Source: Butyrivibrio sp.
Lineage (GTDB): Bacteria > Bacillota > Clostridia > Lachnospirales > Lachnospiraceae
Length of the DNA: 56,103 bases
Direction: 5' to 3'
Assembly: GCA_024697425.1 (NCBI GenBank)
Contig: JAILFT010000231.1
Coordinates: 1 to 56,103 of the forward strand
A model generated the notes under the pieces. The model worked only from the letters and a program-made list of their open reading frames with translations. It ran no database searches and had not been told where the DNA came from. This document shows, piece after piece, positions 15,513-23,825 of the stretch (the first letter of the stretch is position 1; each line of letters opens with the position of its first letter). The position numbers and the translations under genes are program-made.

Positions 15513-17138
15513 ATGGCAACTAAGAAGGATACAGCAAAAGAGACAGAGAAGAAGACAAAGGTAACCGCTGCCAAGACTGCGGCCAAGAAGGAGACAGCTG
15601 CCAAGGCTGCTAAGGCTCCTGCCAAGAAAGAGACTGCAGCAAAGAAGGAGACCAAGTCTTCCAAGGAAGCGGAGAAAGCGGTAAAAGAGCCTGCTAAGAA
15701 GGCAGCTGCAGCCAAGAAGGAAACTGCAAAGGAGCCTGAAAAGAAGGCTCCCGCCAAAAAGCTGACAGCAGCTAAAGCTGCAACAGAGCCCGAAGAGGTA
15801 AAGGCTCCCAAGAAGACCAAAAAGGCAGAAGCTGCTGAAGAAGCCGCTCCCAAGGCAAAGAGAGCTTCCAAGAAGGCTGCCGCTGAGGAGACAGCTCCCA
15901 AGGGCAAAAATGCAGAGAATACAGGCGAGGTTGATGAGGCAACTCAGGAACTTGTCAGTCAGAAGCTGAAGGACATTCTGGCTCTTGCCAAGAAAAAGAA
16001 AAACATGCTTGAGTACTCCGAGATCAGCGATTTCTTCGCAGACATGAATCTTAACGAAGAGCAGCTGGACGGTGTTCTTGAGGTAATCGAGAACAGCGGT
16101 ATCGATGTACTCAGAGTATCCGATACAGATGATGACATTCCCGATGATGACGATATGGTACTCTCCGAGGAGGATGAGGTTGATATGGAGAATATCGACC
16201 TTTCCGTTCCCGACGGAATCAGCATTGAGGATCCCGTAAGAATGTACCTCAAGGAGATCGGTAAGGTTCCGCTTCTTACCGCAGAGCAGGAGATTGATCT
16301 TGCTCAGGCAATGGAAGCCGGCCTTGATGCTGAGAAGAAGCTTGCAGAGGACGAGGGCAAGAACAAGCTTACAGAGGCTGAGAAGAAAGAGCTGAACATG
16401 GCCATCTACGCAGGAGATGAAGCTAAGAAGCGCCTTGCAGAGGCTAACCTTCGTCTTGTTGTAAGTATTGCCAAGAGATATGTGGGAAGAGGAATGCTGT
16501 TCCTTGACCTTATCCAGGAAGGAAACCTTGGACTTATCAAGGCTGTAGAGAAGTTCGATTTCAGGAAGGGATTCAAGTTCTCCACATACGCTACATGGTG
16601 GATCAGACAGGCCATCACAAGAGCTATCGCCGACCAGGCAAGAACAATCCGTATCCCTGTTCATATGGTTGAGACCATCAACAAGCTCATCCGTGTAAGC
16701 CGTCAGCTTCTTCAGGAGCTGGGTCGTGAGCCTCTTCCCGAGGAAGTTGCCAAGGAGATGAACCTGCCTGTTGAGCGTGTCCGCGAGATCCTCAAGATCT
16801 CTCAGGAGCCCGTATCCCTTGAAACACCTATTGGTGAAGAGGAAGACAGCCATCTTGGTGATTTCATCCAGGACGACAACGTACCCGTTCCTGCAGATGC
16901 AGCAGCTTTCACACTCCTCAAGGAGCAGCTGGTTGAGGTTCTTGACACTCTTACAGAGCGTGAGCAGAAGGTGCTCAGACTCAGATTTGGTCTTGACGAC
17001 GGAAGAGCAAGAACCCTTGAAGAAGTTGGTAAAGAGTTCAACGTAACCCGTGAGCGTATCCGTCAGATTGAGGCAAAGGCGCTTAGGAAGCTTCGTCATC
17101 CCAGCCGCAGCCGTAAGCTCAAGGATTACCTTGATTGA
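15513..17138 (+). CDS. rpoD: primary sigma factor RpoD with Lys/Ala-rich N-terminal extension
   Basis: The 541-residue housekeeping sigma factor. Region 1.1 begins near residue 145 ([20 protein letters not shown]). Region 1.2 is [20 protein letters not shown]. Regions 2.1-2.4 include [20 protein letters not shown] and [20 protein letters not shown]. Region 4.2 ends [20 protein letters not shown]. The first 140 residues are an unusual Lys/Ala/Glu-rich, histone-H1-like tail made of KKETAAK-type repeats. I chose the ATG at 15513 (AAAGG 10 bases upstream); an ATG at 15504 overlaps that site. The long antisense frame across this gene is a by-product of the repetitive codons. The stop is one base before the next start region. 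Confidence 0.97.
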   Translation: MATKKDTAKETEKKTKVTAAKTAAKKETAAKAAKAPAKKETAAKKETKSSKEAEKAVKEPAKKAAAAKKETAKEPEKKAPAKKLTAAKAATEPEEVKAPKKTKKAEAAEEAAPKAKRASKKAAAEETAPKGKNAENTGEVDEATQELVSQKLKDILALAKKKKNMLEYSEISDFFADMNLNEEQLDGVLEVIENSGIDVLRVSDTDDDIPDDDDMVLSEEDEVDMENIDLSVPDGISIEDPVRMYLKEIGKVPLLTAEQEIDLAQAMEAGLDAEKKLAEDEGKNKLTEAEKKELNMAIYAGDEAKKRLAEANLRLVVSIAKRYVGRGMLFLDLIQEGNLGLIKAVEKFDFRKGFKFSTYATWWIRQAITRAIADQARTIRIPVHMVETINKLIRVSRQLLQELGREPLPEEVAKEMNLPVERVREILKISQEPVSLETPIGEEEDSHLGDFIQDDNVPVPADAAAFTLLKEQLVEVLDTLTEREQKVLRLRFGLDDGRARTLEEVGKEFNVTRERIRQIEAKALRKLRHPSRSRKLKDYLD

Positions 17139-17139
17139 T

Positions 17140-18000
17140 ATGATGACAGAGAAAAACCATCAAAGCAGTGTAGCGGAGAGAAAACAAGAAGTGAATTCAC
17201 AAGCCGGTGTAGCGGAGAGAATGTCAAAAAGGCTTCTGACCGTGGCAAAGATGCTGGGCGGAGCTGAGAGCTTCAGGCGCGTTGCGGATGTCGGCTGTGA
17301 CCACGGCTATGTATCTATCTATCTGGTGCAGAGCGGCATTGCAGAGACTGCACTTGCAATGGATGTTCGAAGGGGCCCTTTGGCAATAGCCACCGGCAAT
17401 GTGGAAGCTTTTGGACTTAAAGATCGCATTGAGACAAGGCTCTCGGACGGACTGGAAAAACTTGAGCCCGGGGAAGCCGACGCTCTTGTAGTTGCCGGTA
17501 TGGGCGGAAAGCTGATGATCAGTATCCTGGAGAAGAAGTCTCTTTTTGACCTGGGGATAAAATATGCAGTTCTTCAGCCTCAGTCCGATATAGATGAATT
17601 CAGGCAGTTCCTCAGAGACAACGGATTTACTGTTGTTGATGAGAACATAGTCCTTGAGGATGGGAAGTATTACTTCCCCATAAAGGTCAAGGTTTCTGAA
17701 GATGGCCGTGTCGGCAAGGCCCTTGGAAGGTCACCCCTAAGGCTTATGGATATGCCGGGGCCGGCAGCAGTGGCAGACAGGCTTGGCATCAGTGATGGCA
17801 AGGACCTTGAAAGAATCTGCAACCGCTACGGAGAGATCAATATTTTAAAGAAAGACCCGCTCCTTGAGAAGTTTCTTTTGCATGGGAGAGAGGTTTGTGG
17901 CTCTATAATGAAGAGCCTTGATAAACAAAGCCATAGTGACAGGTACAATGAAGTAAGACAGGAAGCGGAGGATATTGAGCTGCTTCTTAAGATGTTTTGA
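17140..18000 (+). CDS. trmK: tRNA (adenine22-N1)-methyltransferase
   Basis: A SAM-dependent enzyme that methylates A22 of tRNA. Family features: MSKRLLTVAKML, VADVGCDHGYVSIYLVQSGI (motif I), AMDVRRGPLAIATGN, and VVAGMGGKLMISILE followed by LQPQSDIDEFRQFLRDNGF. It is encoded directly after rpoD, a conserved clostridial order. Two starts are possible. The ATG at 17140 (286 residues) overlaps the rpoD end but lacks a ribosome-binding site. The ATG at 17221 (259 residues) begins exactly where homology starts and has GGAG three bases upstream. The extra 27 codons contain a 39-base in-frame duplication (GTGTAGCGGAGAGAA at 17168 and 17207), so the shorter form may be the true protein. Confidence 0.88.
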   Translation: MMTEKNHQSSVAERKQEVNSQAGVAERMSKRLLTVAKMLGGAESFRRVADVGCDHGYVSIYLVQSGIAETALAMDVRRGPLAIATGNVEAFGLKDRIETRLSDGLEKLEPGEADALVVAGMGGKLMISILEKKSLFDLGIKYAVLQPQSDIDEFRQFLRDNGFTVVDENIVLEDGKYYFPIKVKVSEDGRVGKALGRSPLRLMDMPGPAAVADRLGISDGKDLERICNRYGEINILKKDPLLEKFLLHGREVCGSIMKSLDKQSHSDRYNEVRQEAEDIELLLKMF

Positions 18001-18028
18001 TAACTTTTCCGTAAAGCGAGGAAATCAT

Positions 18029-19681
18029 ATGCCTATAGTTACTATCAACGGAGTTCAGAAAGAATATGAGAAGGCGACTACTTTCGAGGAGATCGCCAAG
18101 GAATACCAGAAGGACTATCCACACAGGATAGCCGCAGTTATCTACAACGGCAAGATAAGAGAACTGATGAAGACTGTCAAGAAGGACGGAACGCTGTCCT
18201 TTATTACCTTTGCGGATAACATCGGCCACAAGACCATGGCCAGGACAGCCGTGATGATACTTATCAAGGCTGTAAGAGACGTGCTTGGGGACAAGAATCA
18301 GTCCAAGATAAGAGTTGAGTTCACCATCGGCAACGGGTATTTCTGCACACTTCACGGAGTTGAGGTGACGGATGAACTGATCGAGAAGTTCTCTGTAAGA
18401 TTCAGGGAACTGGTGGAGGAGGCTCTCCCCATTACCAAGAAGGTTTATCCTCTTGATGAAGCTATAGAGATATTCAAAAAGCAGGGCATGACCGACAAGG
18501 TGGCTCTTCTTAAGTACCGCAGAAGTTCAGAGATCAACATCTACAAACTTGGGGATCTCTATGATTATTTCTATGGATACATGCTCCCCAATACCTCTTA
18601 TATTGAGCAGTTTAAGATTGATAAGTATCACGATGGGATCATGCTTACGCTGCCCACTAAAAAGGCTCCTGAGCAGCTGATCGTATCCGAGCCCAGAGAG
18701 AAGCTTTTTGAGACCATGATGCTGGCCAGCGACTGGGGAAGCATGATGGGTATCTCCAATGTGGGTGACCTTAACAACATGATCTGCGAGGGCAGGATAA
18801 ATGAGATGATCCTGGTACAGGAAGCTCTTCAGGAGAGCAGGATCGCGGACATCGCCCGTCATATCTTCAAGAGGATTGATGTTAAGTTTGTTATGATCGC
18901 AGGTCCCAGCTCTTCAGGCAAGACCAGCTTTGCCAACAGGCTTTCGATACAGCTGCGTACCTACGGCCTTGTTCCTCATCCCATAAGTCTTGACAACTAT
19001 TTTGTGAACAGAGAAGATACTCCTCTTAACGAGGACGGAAGCTACAACTTCGAATGCCTTGAAGCTCTTGATGTTGAGCAGTTCAACAAGGACATGAAGA
19101 AGCTTCTTAACGGAGAGCGGGTTGAACTTCCGGAGTTTAACTTTATCACCGGCAAGCGTGAGATGAACGGAAACTTCATGCAGCTTGGAAAGAACGATGT
19201 CCTCGTTATTGAAGGCATCCACGGACTTAACGAGAAGATGAGCTATGCTCTTCCTTCCGAGTCCAAGTTCAAGATATATATCAGCTGCCTTACAACCCTT
19301 AGCATTGACGATCACAATAGGATCGCTACCGCAGACGGAAGGCTTCTTCGAAGAATGGTCAGAGATGCCAGAACAAGAGGTGCTTCGGCCAAGAAGACCA
19401 TCAGCATGTGGGGCTCTGTAAGAGCCGGCGAGGAGGCCAACATCTTCCCCTTCCAGGAGGAAGCCGATGAGATGTTCAATTCCGCCCAGATCTACGAGCT
19501 TGCAGTAATCAAGCAGTACGCAGAGCCGCTTCTTTTCAACATCGGCAAGGACGAACCCGAGTACTACGAAGCCAAGAGACTCCTTAAGTTCCTTGATTAC
19601 TTCGTAAGCGTGGACAGCTCCTTCCTTCCCAGAAACTCCATCTGCAGGGAGTTCGTGGGCGGAAGCTGCTTTAAGGTGTGA
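18029..19681 (+). CDS. TGS-domain nucleoside (uridine kinase-like) kinase
   Basis: A 550-residue protein. Residues 1-60 form a TGS domain (MPIVTINGVQKEYEKATTFE), as in ThrRS and Rel proteins. The middle resembles the threonyl-tRNA synthetase editing neighbourhood (NGYFCTLHGVEVTDELIEKF). The C-terminal half is a uridine kinase-type P-loop domain: Walker A GPSSSGKTSF, ISLDNYFVNREDTPLNEDGS, and VLVIEGIHGLNEKM as the Walker B region. This combination is the clostridial nucleoside kinase/uridine kinase family, which phosphorylates nucleosides. The ATG at 18029 was chosen (GAGG 8 bases upstream); the frame is open further upstream into trmK. Degenerate copies of its last codons continue after the stop. 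Confidence 0.88.
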   Translation: MPIVTINGVQKEYEKATTFEEIAKEYQKDYPHRIAAVIYNGKIRELMKTVKKDGTLSFITFADNIGHKTMARTAVMILIKAVRDVLGDKNQSKIRVEFTIGNGYFCTLHGVEVTDELIEKFSVRFRELVEEALPITKKVYPLDEAIEIFKKQGMTDKVALLKYRRSSEINIYKLGDLYDYFYGYMLPNTSYIEQFKIDKYHDGIMLTLPTKKAPEQLIVSEPREKLFETMMLASDWGSMMGISNVGDLNNMICEGRINEMILVQEALQESRIADIARHIFKRIDVKFVMIAGPSSSGKTSFANRLSIQLRTYGLVPHPISLDNYFVNREDTPLNEDGSYNFECLEALDVEQFNKDMKKLLNGERVELPEFNFITGKREMNGNFMQLGKNDVLVIEGIHGLNEKMSYALPSESKFKIYISCLTTLSIDDHNRIATADGRLLRRMVRDARTRGASAKKTISMWGSVRAGEEANIFPFQEEADEMFNSAQIYELAVIKQYAEPLLFNIGKDEPEYYEAKRLLKFLDYFVSVDSSFLPRNSICREFVGGSCFKV

Positions 19682-19810
19682 GGCTGGCTGCGGTAGCTGT
19701 TTCAAGGCGTGAGACTGGCTGCGGCATGTGGCTTTATGGTGTGAGGATGATTGATGGCAATGTAGCTTTATGGTGTGGGGCTGACTGGCGGCAGCGCGGC
19801 AGGATATGTG
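19676..19810 (+). repeat. degenerate tandem repeats continuing from the gene's 3' end
   Basis: Four units begin G(T/C)GTG(A/G)G at 19676, 19707, 19739 and 19773, with periods of 31, 32 and 34 bases. The first starts in the last codons of the kinase gene, and each ends in a version of GCTTTAAG, GTTTCAAG or GCTTTATG. They decay downstream. The pattern suggests slippage duplication of the gene end followed by drift. It is not a CRISPR: there is no conserved repeat/unique spacer structure. Confidence 0.6.
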
Positions 19811-19840
19811 ATGGGATAAACGCGCGAATCATCCATTTTT

Positions 19841-19882
19841 TGACTAAGACATCAATGATTCTCCTGTTGGGTCACTTTTTTT
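19841..19882 (+). repeat. hairpin-type repeat, copy 1
   Basis: The unit starts TGACTAAGAC and ends GTCAC followed by seven T. Only a short TGAC/GTCA stem is visible, so it is the weakest of three related copies at 19841, 19904 and 19988. Confidence 0.4.
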
Positions 19883-19903
19883 CGAGTTTTTGAGATGCTC
19901 GGG

Positions 19904-19943
19904 TGACTAAGACGATAGCTTTCGGCTGTCTGAGTCAGTTTTT
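19904..19943 (+). terminator. hairpin-type repeat, copy 2
   Basis: TGACTAAGAC...AGC at 19904-19919 pairs with GCTGTCTGAGTCA at 19925-19937, with a mismatch and a bulge, followed by a T run at 19939-19943. It shares the TGACTAAGAC start with copy 1. Confidence 0.55.
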
Positions 19944-19986
19944 CCTTAAGAGAGAAGTGAAATTTCCTGTAAAATCCAGGATTAAT

Positions 19987-20028
19987 GTGACTAGAGCATG
20001 CAAGATACAATGCTTTAGTCACTTTTTT
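19987..20028 (+). terminator. strong intrinsic terminator, copy 3 of the hairpin family
   Basis: GTGACTAGAGCAT at 19987-19999 pairs with ATGCTTTAGTCAC at 20010-20022 (13 pairs, one GU), followed by six T at 20023-20028. It isolates the upstream kinase/housekeeping block from the vWA operon. Confidence 0.85.
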
Positions 20029-20240
20029 ATATTCTGCCAAATCAAGAACAAGCATCGGTCCTGTTCATATTAACTTTTCTATATCATACTAATTGATTCA
20101 CCCGCCGTACCCACCTACAAAAATTCTTAAAAATTCAAAATCTCAAAAAATATTTTAAATCTTTGCAACATATCATCCCCCTCGTTTGTATACAGTGTAG
20201 AACAGCAAAAAACAAGCTGTATAAACGGAGGGAAAAAATT

Positions 20241-22028
20241 ATGAAAAAGCATTTCAGGCATGTATCAATCTTAACAGGAGCCGCTATCATGGCTTCATCA
20301 CTGGCAGGGTGCGGCAATTCGGTGACCACATCCGATACTGCGACCACAACCACGCAAACAACTACCACAACCACCACAGAGACAACAACACAAACAACCA
20401 CTGCCATTGATACTTATGATTCGGCCACTGAGGCAGAGTATCCCACCGAGGCAGAGTATTCCGTTGAAGCAGAATATCCTGTTGAAGCAGCCCCCATGGC
20501 ACCACAGGAGTCTGCCTGTACTTCAGCGGCGGACGCTGTTACAGGGTTCTTCTCATCCAATAAGAACACAGCTGCAACAGCGGAAGGCTGCTATGTATAT
20601 GAAGATTATTGGGATGATTCATATTGTCCCGTTCCCTATAATACCGAATCCTATGGCAAACCCGAGGAGAACGGCTTCTTCCTCTCTCAGGTGCAGCCTC
20701 TTTCAACCTTTGCAGCTGATGTGGATACGGCATCCTACGCCAATGTCCGCAGGATGATCGAGAGCGGCTACGGCGAAGACAGCATTGATCCTGAGGCGGT
20801 CCGTCCCGAGGAATTCATCAATTATTTCTCCTATGACCTTAATTCTCCCAAAAGAGGCGAGAAATTCGGAGTTACAACAGAAGTTTCAACCTGCCCCTGG
20901 AACAAAGATCACCAGCTGATGTTCGTGGGACTTAAGGCAGAAGATCAGTTTGACGGCGATATGCCAAAGAGCAACCTTGTATTTCTCATCGACGTATCGG
21001 GGTCAATGACTTCCGAGAACAAGCTGCCTCTTTTACAGAAAGCATTCAAAGAGCTGGTGGACAATCTTCCCGGGGACGGCACTGTTTCAATAGTTACCTA
21101 TGCCAGCAAGGAGGACGTAATTCTTTCCGGAGAGAAGATGTCCAACAAGCGCGCCATCAAAAACGCCATCAGCAGGCTCTCCGCAGGCGGCTCAACAGCA
21201 GGAGAAAGAGGCATGCAGATGGCCTATGAAATTGCTGAGGAGAATTTCATAGAAGGCGGCAACAACAGAGTAATCATGGCAACAGACGGTGATCTCAACG
21301 TGGGCATTTCCGACCCCGACGATCTTGAGGATTTTATCAGCAAGAAAAAAGACAGCGGCATTTACCTCTCAGTTCTTGGCTTTGGAACAGGAAACTACAA
21401 GGACGACAAGCTTGAGAGACTGGCAGACTGCGGCAACGGCAACTATTCCTACATTGATTCCATGACAGAGGCCAGGAAGGTTCTTGTGGATGAAATGAGC
21501 TCAACCCTCGTTACTGTTGCCAAGGACGTCAAGTTCCAGGTGGAGTTTAATCCTGCAACAGTTAACGGCTATAGACTTATCGGCTATGAGAACAGACAGA
21601 TGGATGCGGTGGACTTCAACAATGATGCCAAGGATGGCGGCGAGATCGGTGCAGGCCACACAGTTGTTGCCCTTTACGAGATCATCCCCGCAGGCAGCAA
21701 GTCAGCCATTGACCTCAAATATCAGACCGTTTCCGGTAGCGACAGCGACGACTATGCAACCATTAAGATCCGCTACAAGGAGCCTGATGAGGACAAGTCA
21801 AAACTCCTTACCTACGTGGTTGATGGTGAATTCTTCAATGAGAATGCAGGAGAGAACCTGGCATTTGCAAGCCTTGTTTCGGAATTCGCAATGCTCATCG
21901 GAGACAGCGACTACGCCGGCGACATCACCTACAGCGATATCATGAAGGCCTACAAGAAGCTGGACAACACCGATGACTACAAGGACGAGTTCTACAATCT
22001 GGTGAGAATGGTGGAAAAGAGAAGCTGA
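20241..22028 (+). CDS. YfbK-like von Willebrand factor A lipoprotein
   Basis: A 595-residue lipoprotein. The signal peptide ends with the lipobox SLAGC near residue 25. A Thr-rich linker follows, then repeats of E(A)EYPVEA type. The vWF N-terminal YfbK domain (LSTFAADVDTASYANVRRMI, PEEFINYFSYD) precedes a vWA domain with an intact MIDAS, FLIDVSGSMTS, plus MATDGDLNVGISD. The C-terminus is the DUF3520-type YfbK domain. The protein is expected to sit on the outer face of the membrane and bind a partner through a divalent metal. GGAGGG lies 9 bases upstream of the ATG. It is followed by an ECF sigma factor and its probable anti-sigma, so it may be part of the sensed surface system. Confidence 0.92.
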   Translation: MKKHFRHVSILTGAAIMASSLAGCGNSVTTSDTATTTTQTTTTTTTETTTQTTTAIDTYDSATEAEYPTEAEYSVEAEYPVEAAPMAPQESACTSAADAVTGFFSSNKNTAATAEGCYVYEDYWDDSYCPVPYNTESYGKPEENGFFLSQVQPLSTFAADVDTASYANVRRMIESGYGEDSIDPEAVRPEEFINYFSYDLNSPKRGEKFGVTTEVSTCPWNKDHQLMFVGLKAEDQFDGDMPKSNLVFLIDVSGSMTSENKLPLLQKAFKELVDNLPGDGTVSIVTYASKEDVILSGEKMSNKRAIKNAISRLSAGGSTAGERGMQMAYEIAEENFIEGGNNRVIMATDGDLNVGISDPDDLEDFISKKKDSGIYLSVLGFGTGNYKDDKLERLADCGNGNYSYIDSMTEARKVLVDEMSSTLVTVAKDVKFQVEFNPATVNGYRLIGYENRQMDAVDFNNDAKDGGEIGAGHTVVALYEIIPAGSKSAIDLKYQTVSGSDSDDYATIKIRYKEPDEDKSKLLTYVVDGEFFNENAGENLAFASLVSEFAMLIGDSDYAGDITYSDIMKAYKKLDNTDDYKDEFYNLVRMVEKRS

Positions 22029-22043
22029 TACTGATATACTATC

Positions 22044-22084
22044 TTCCGGGAACCTGGGCAAAAAAGACAGCTCTTTTCCCGGGA
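22044..22084 (+). promoter_or_regulatory. hairpin covering the ribosome-binding site of the ECF sigma gene
   Basis: TCCGGGAA at 22045-22052 pairs with TTCCCGG(G) at 22076-22083, and an inner GGGC/GCTC extends the stem. The right arm contains the GGGAG that serves the sigma-factor ATG at 22094. The fold could lower translation of the sigma gene relative to the vWA gene; it is followed by GAGATTTTT, so weak termination is also possible. Confidence 0.5.
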
Positions 22085-22093
22085 GATTTTTAG

Positions 22094-22735
22094 ATGAGTG
22101 AGATTGTCTTACGTTTAAGTGAATATATAAGGCCTAATCCCATGAGCATCATTGCTTCCTTCATTGCGAAAGTCGCTGAGGCTGTTGGCTTTGGTACTTT
22201 GATCAAAAAAGCAGAATCTGCAAGCCTTGAATCAGAAGCCGATAAAGCTGCACAGGCTGAACGTGCGGCGAGAGCTGCTTCCATTCTTGATGACTATGGA
22301 AACAGTATTCTGCGTACTGCCTACATGTATCTTCACAACATGAGCGATGCGGAGGACATCCTTCAGGATACCCTTATTCAGTACATCAGAAAGGCTCCGG
22401 CATTTGAGAGCGCAGGCCATGAGAAGGCGTGGCTCCTTACCGTGGCAGCGAATCTTTCCAAGAACAAGATCAAATACAACGAGCTTAGAAAGACTGATGA
22501 GCTTGCGGAGGAACTGGTGGGAGAGGAAGACCGGGATCTTGCCTTTGTCTGGGAGGCGGTCAAGCAGCTTCCCGAGAAGTTCCGAGAGGTTATACATCTT
22601 TTTTATCAGGAGGGATACAGTACTTTAGAGATAGCAAAGATCCTTAAAAGAAATGAGTCCACTGTTCGCTCGGACCTTAAGCGTGGCAGGGACAAGTTAA
22701 AAGAAACATTGAAGGAGGCCTACGACTTTGAGTAA
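22094..22735 (+). CDS. ECF-type RNA polymerase sigma factor
   Basis: A 213-residue sigma factor with regions 2 and 4 only. Region 2 is DYGNSILRTAYMYLHNMSDA with DAEDILQDTLIQYIRKAPAF; region 4 is LPEKFREVIHLFYQEGYSTL with the HTH EIAKILKRNESTVRSDLKRG. It carries an N-terminal extension of about 65 residues (Ala/Glu-rich) that is unusual for ECF factors. GGGAG lies 7 bases upstream, within a hairpin arm. The gene overlaps the next one by 8 bases, the normal arrangement for a sigma/anti-sigma pair. It probably directs its own operon; no convincing ECF promoter with standard spacing was found upstream of the vWA gene. Confidence 0.93.
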   Translation: MSEIVLRLSEYIRPNPMSIIASFIAKVAEAVGFGTLIKKAESASLESEADKAAQAERAARAASILDDYGNSILRTAYMYLHNMSDAEDILQDTLIQYIRKAPAFESAGHEKAWLLTVAANLSKNKIKYNELRKTDELAEELVGEEDRDLAFVWEAVKQLPEKFREVIHLFYQEGYSTLEIAKILKRNESTVRSDLKRGRDKLKETLKEAYDFE

Positions 22736-23696
22736 GTATCAGGATATTATGAACAAAATTGAAGTCACGGACGAGATGAAGTCCAGGATCCTTCAGAATA
22801 TAGAAAAAGAGCTGAAGACAGAAGAAGCTGCGACAGGCGATGATAAGAAAAAGGAGATGGAATCTTCGACAGGCGATGATAAGCTAAAGGAGAAAGAATC
22901 TTTGGCAGGCGAAGATAAGAAAAAGAAGAAAGAAGCTTCGGCCGGCGAAGATGCTCCCGGTAAGATCCGCAAATTTGAATTCAGGAAGTACATGCCAATG
23001 GCGGCAGGACTTCTTGTTTTCATCCTGAGCACCTTCCTTATCCTCAATGTTATTCCGCACCATAGAGGCAATGAAAGTGCCACAACGGCGCCCATGGCCG
23101 ATTCCGAGAGCGCGGTTTATGAGACTGAAGCACCGATGGCGACAGAGACCGCAGCGGAAGCAGAGATGGCAGAAGAAGCGCCTGCGGAGGCAGAGATGGC
23201 AGCAGAAGCCCCGGCGGAAGCAGAGGCAGAGACTGAGGCAGAGATGGCAGAAGAGTCACCTGCAGATACTGCATTACAGGTGGAAACCAATGCGGCTGTG
23301 CAGGAAGCAGCAGAAGAGGGCCTAAGGGCAGAAGAAGCTGCAAAGGGTGATAAAACCACCGGTACAGCACCATCAGCAGTGGGTGGCGCCAAGGGCGAAT
23401 CAATACAGCTTGATGGGATGAAGCCATCCTCAGAGACCGATACAGTTGCGTCAGAGTCGGAAAACGCAGCAGCGCAGGAGAACACCGACAAGACGGAAAG
23501 CGTAACGACGCAGGATAGCACCGGCAAGACAGAAGGTGTAACAGCGCCGGAGAGCGCCGGCAAGACAGAAGCAGTGGGAGAGCCGGAGCCCATTACATCC
23601 CCTGTGGAAACATCTGCGCCTAAGCCGAGTTTCTTTGGCAGGATAGCCAGATTCTTCAGAACTATAATTGAGGCAATAAAGAGTTTGTTCGAGTAA
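22728..23696 (+). CDS. probable anti-sigma factor, single-pass, low-complexity
   Basis: A 322-residue protein, translationally coupled to the ECF sigma gene (8-base overlap). The cytoplasmic N-terminus (SKYQDIMNKIEVTDEMKSRI) resembles the start of YfbK-operon anti-sigma factors. It then has three to four 14-residue repeats of the TGDDKKKEMESS type. One membrane segment (YMPMAAGLLVFILSTFLILNV, near 86-106) is followed by a long low-complexity outer part: EAEMAEEAPAEAEMA repeats, then TGKTEGVTAPESAGKTE repeats. It ends in a basic, aromatic helix (FFGRIARFFRTIIEAIKSLF). Its role is inferred from topology and operon position. Tract lengths could vary between strains through slippage. Confidence 0.8.
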   Translation: MSKYQDIMNKIEVTDEMKSRILQNIEKELKTEEAATGDDKKKEMESSTGDDKLKEKESLAGEDKKKKKEASAGEDAPGKIRKFEFRKYMPMAAGLLVFILSTFLILNVIPHHRGNESATTAPMADSESAVYETEAPMATETAAEAEMAEEAPAEAEMAAEAPAEAEAETEAEMAEESPADTALQVETNAAVQEAAEEGLRAEEAAKGDKTTGTAPSAVGGAKGESIQLDGMKPSSETDTVASESENAAAQENTDKTESVTTQDSTGKTEGVTAPESAGKTEAVGEPEPITSPVETSAPKPSFFGRIARFFRTIIEAIKSLFE

Positions 23697-23773
23697 TTAT
23701 GATTTTGACCGGAAGAATAACTTATGCTTTCCGGGTGAAAAACAGCTTTGGCGGTAATATAAATTGTAAAAAA

Positions 23774-23818
23774 CAGCGCCTTAGGATCCGTAAAAGGGTT
23801 CCAAGGCGCTGTCTTTTT
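23774..23818. terminator. bidirectional terminator (anti-sigma gene and rnpB)
   Basis: CAGCGCCTT...GGA..CC at 23774-23789 pairs with 23796-23811 (CCAAGGCGCTG side). The plus strand continues TCTTTTT; the minus strand reads TTTTTTACAATTT beyond the stem. It can stop the anti-sigma transcript and the convergent rnpB transcript. Confidence 0.85.
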
Positions 23819-23825
23819 CTTTTTT

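Noticed and set aside
15384-17099. Long antisense frame of 571 codons across rpoD
   Set aside because: It is antisense to a certain gene. Its Leu/Ser/Gly/Cys-rich composition comes from the reverse complement of Lys/Ala/Glu codons, and it has no ribosome-binding site or homology.
19676-19810. CRISPR-like array
   Set aside because: The units diverge gradually and have no constant repeat with unique spacers; the periods (31, 32, 34) include the repeats themselves.
19852-20055. Minus-strand 67-codon frame through the hairpin cluster
   Set aside because: It is formed by the repeated TGACTA/GTCAC units read in one phase (recurring KKVT and SH segments). No ribosome-binding site was seen. A repeat or terminator cluster explains it better, although a small protein is not fully excluded.
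20163-20194. ECF-type promoter before the vWA gene (TGCAAC ... CGTT)
   Set aside because: The boxes are only 13 bases apart, shorter than the usual 16-17, and no better match was found. I do not claim it.
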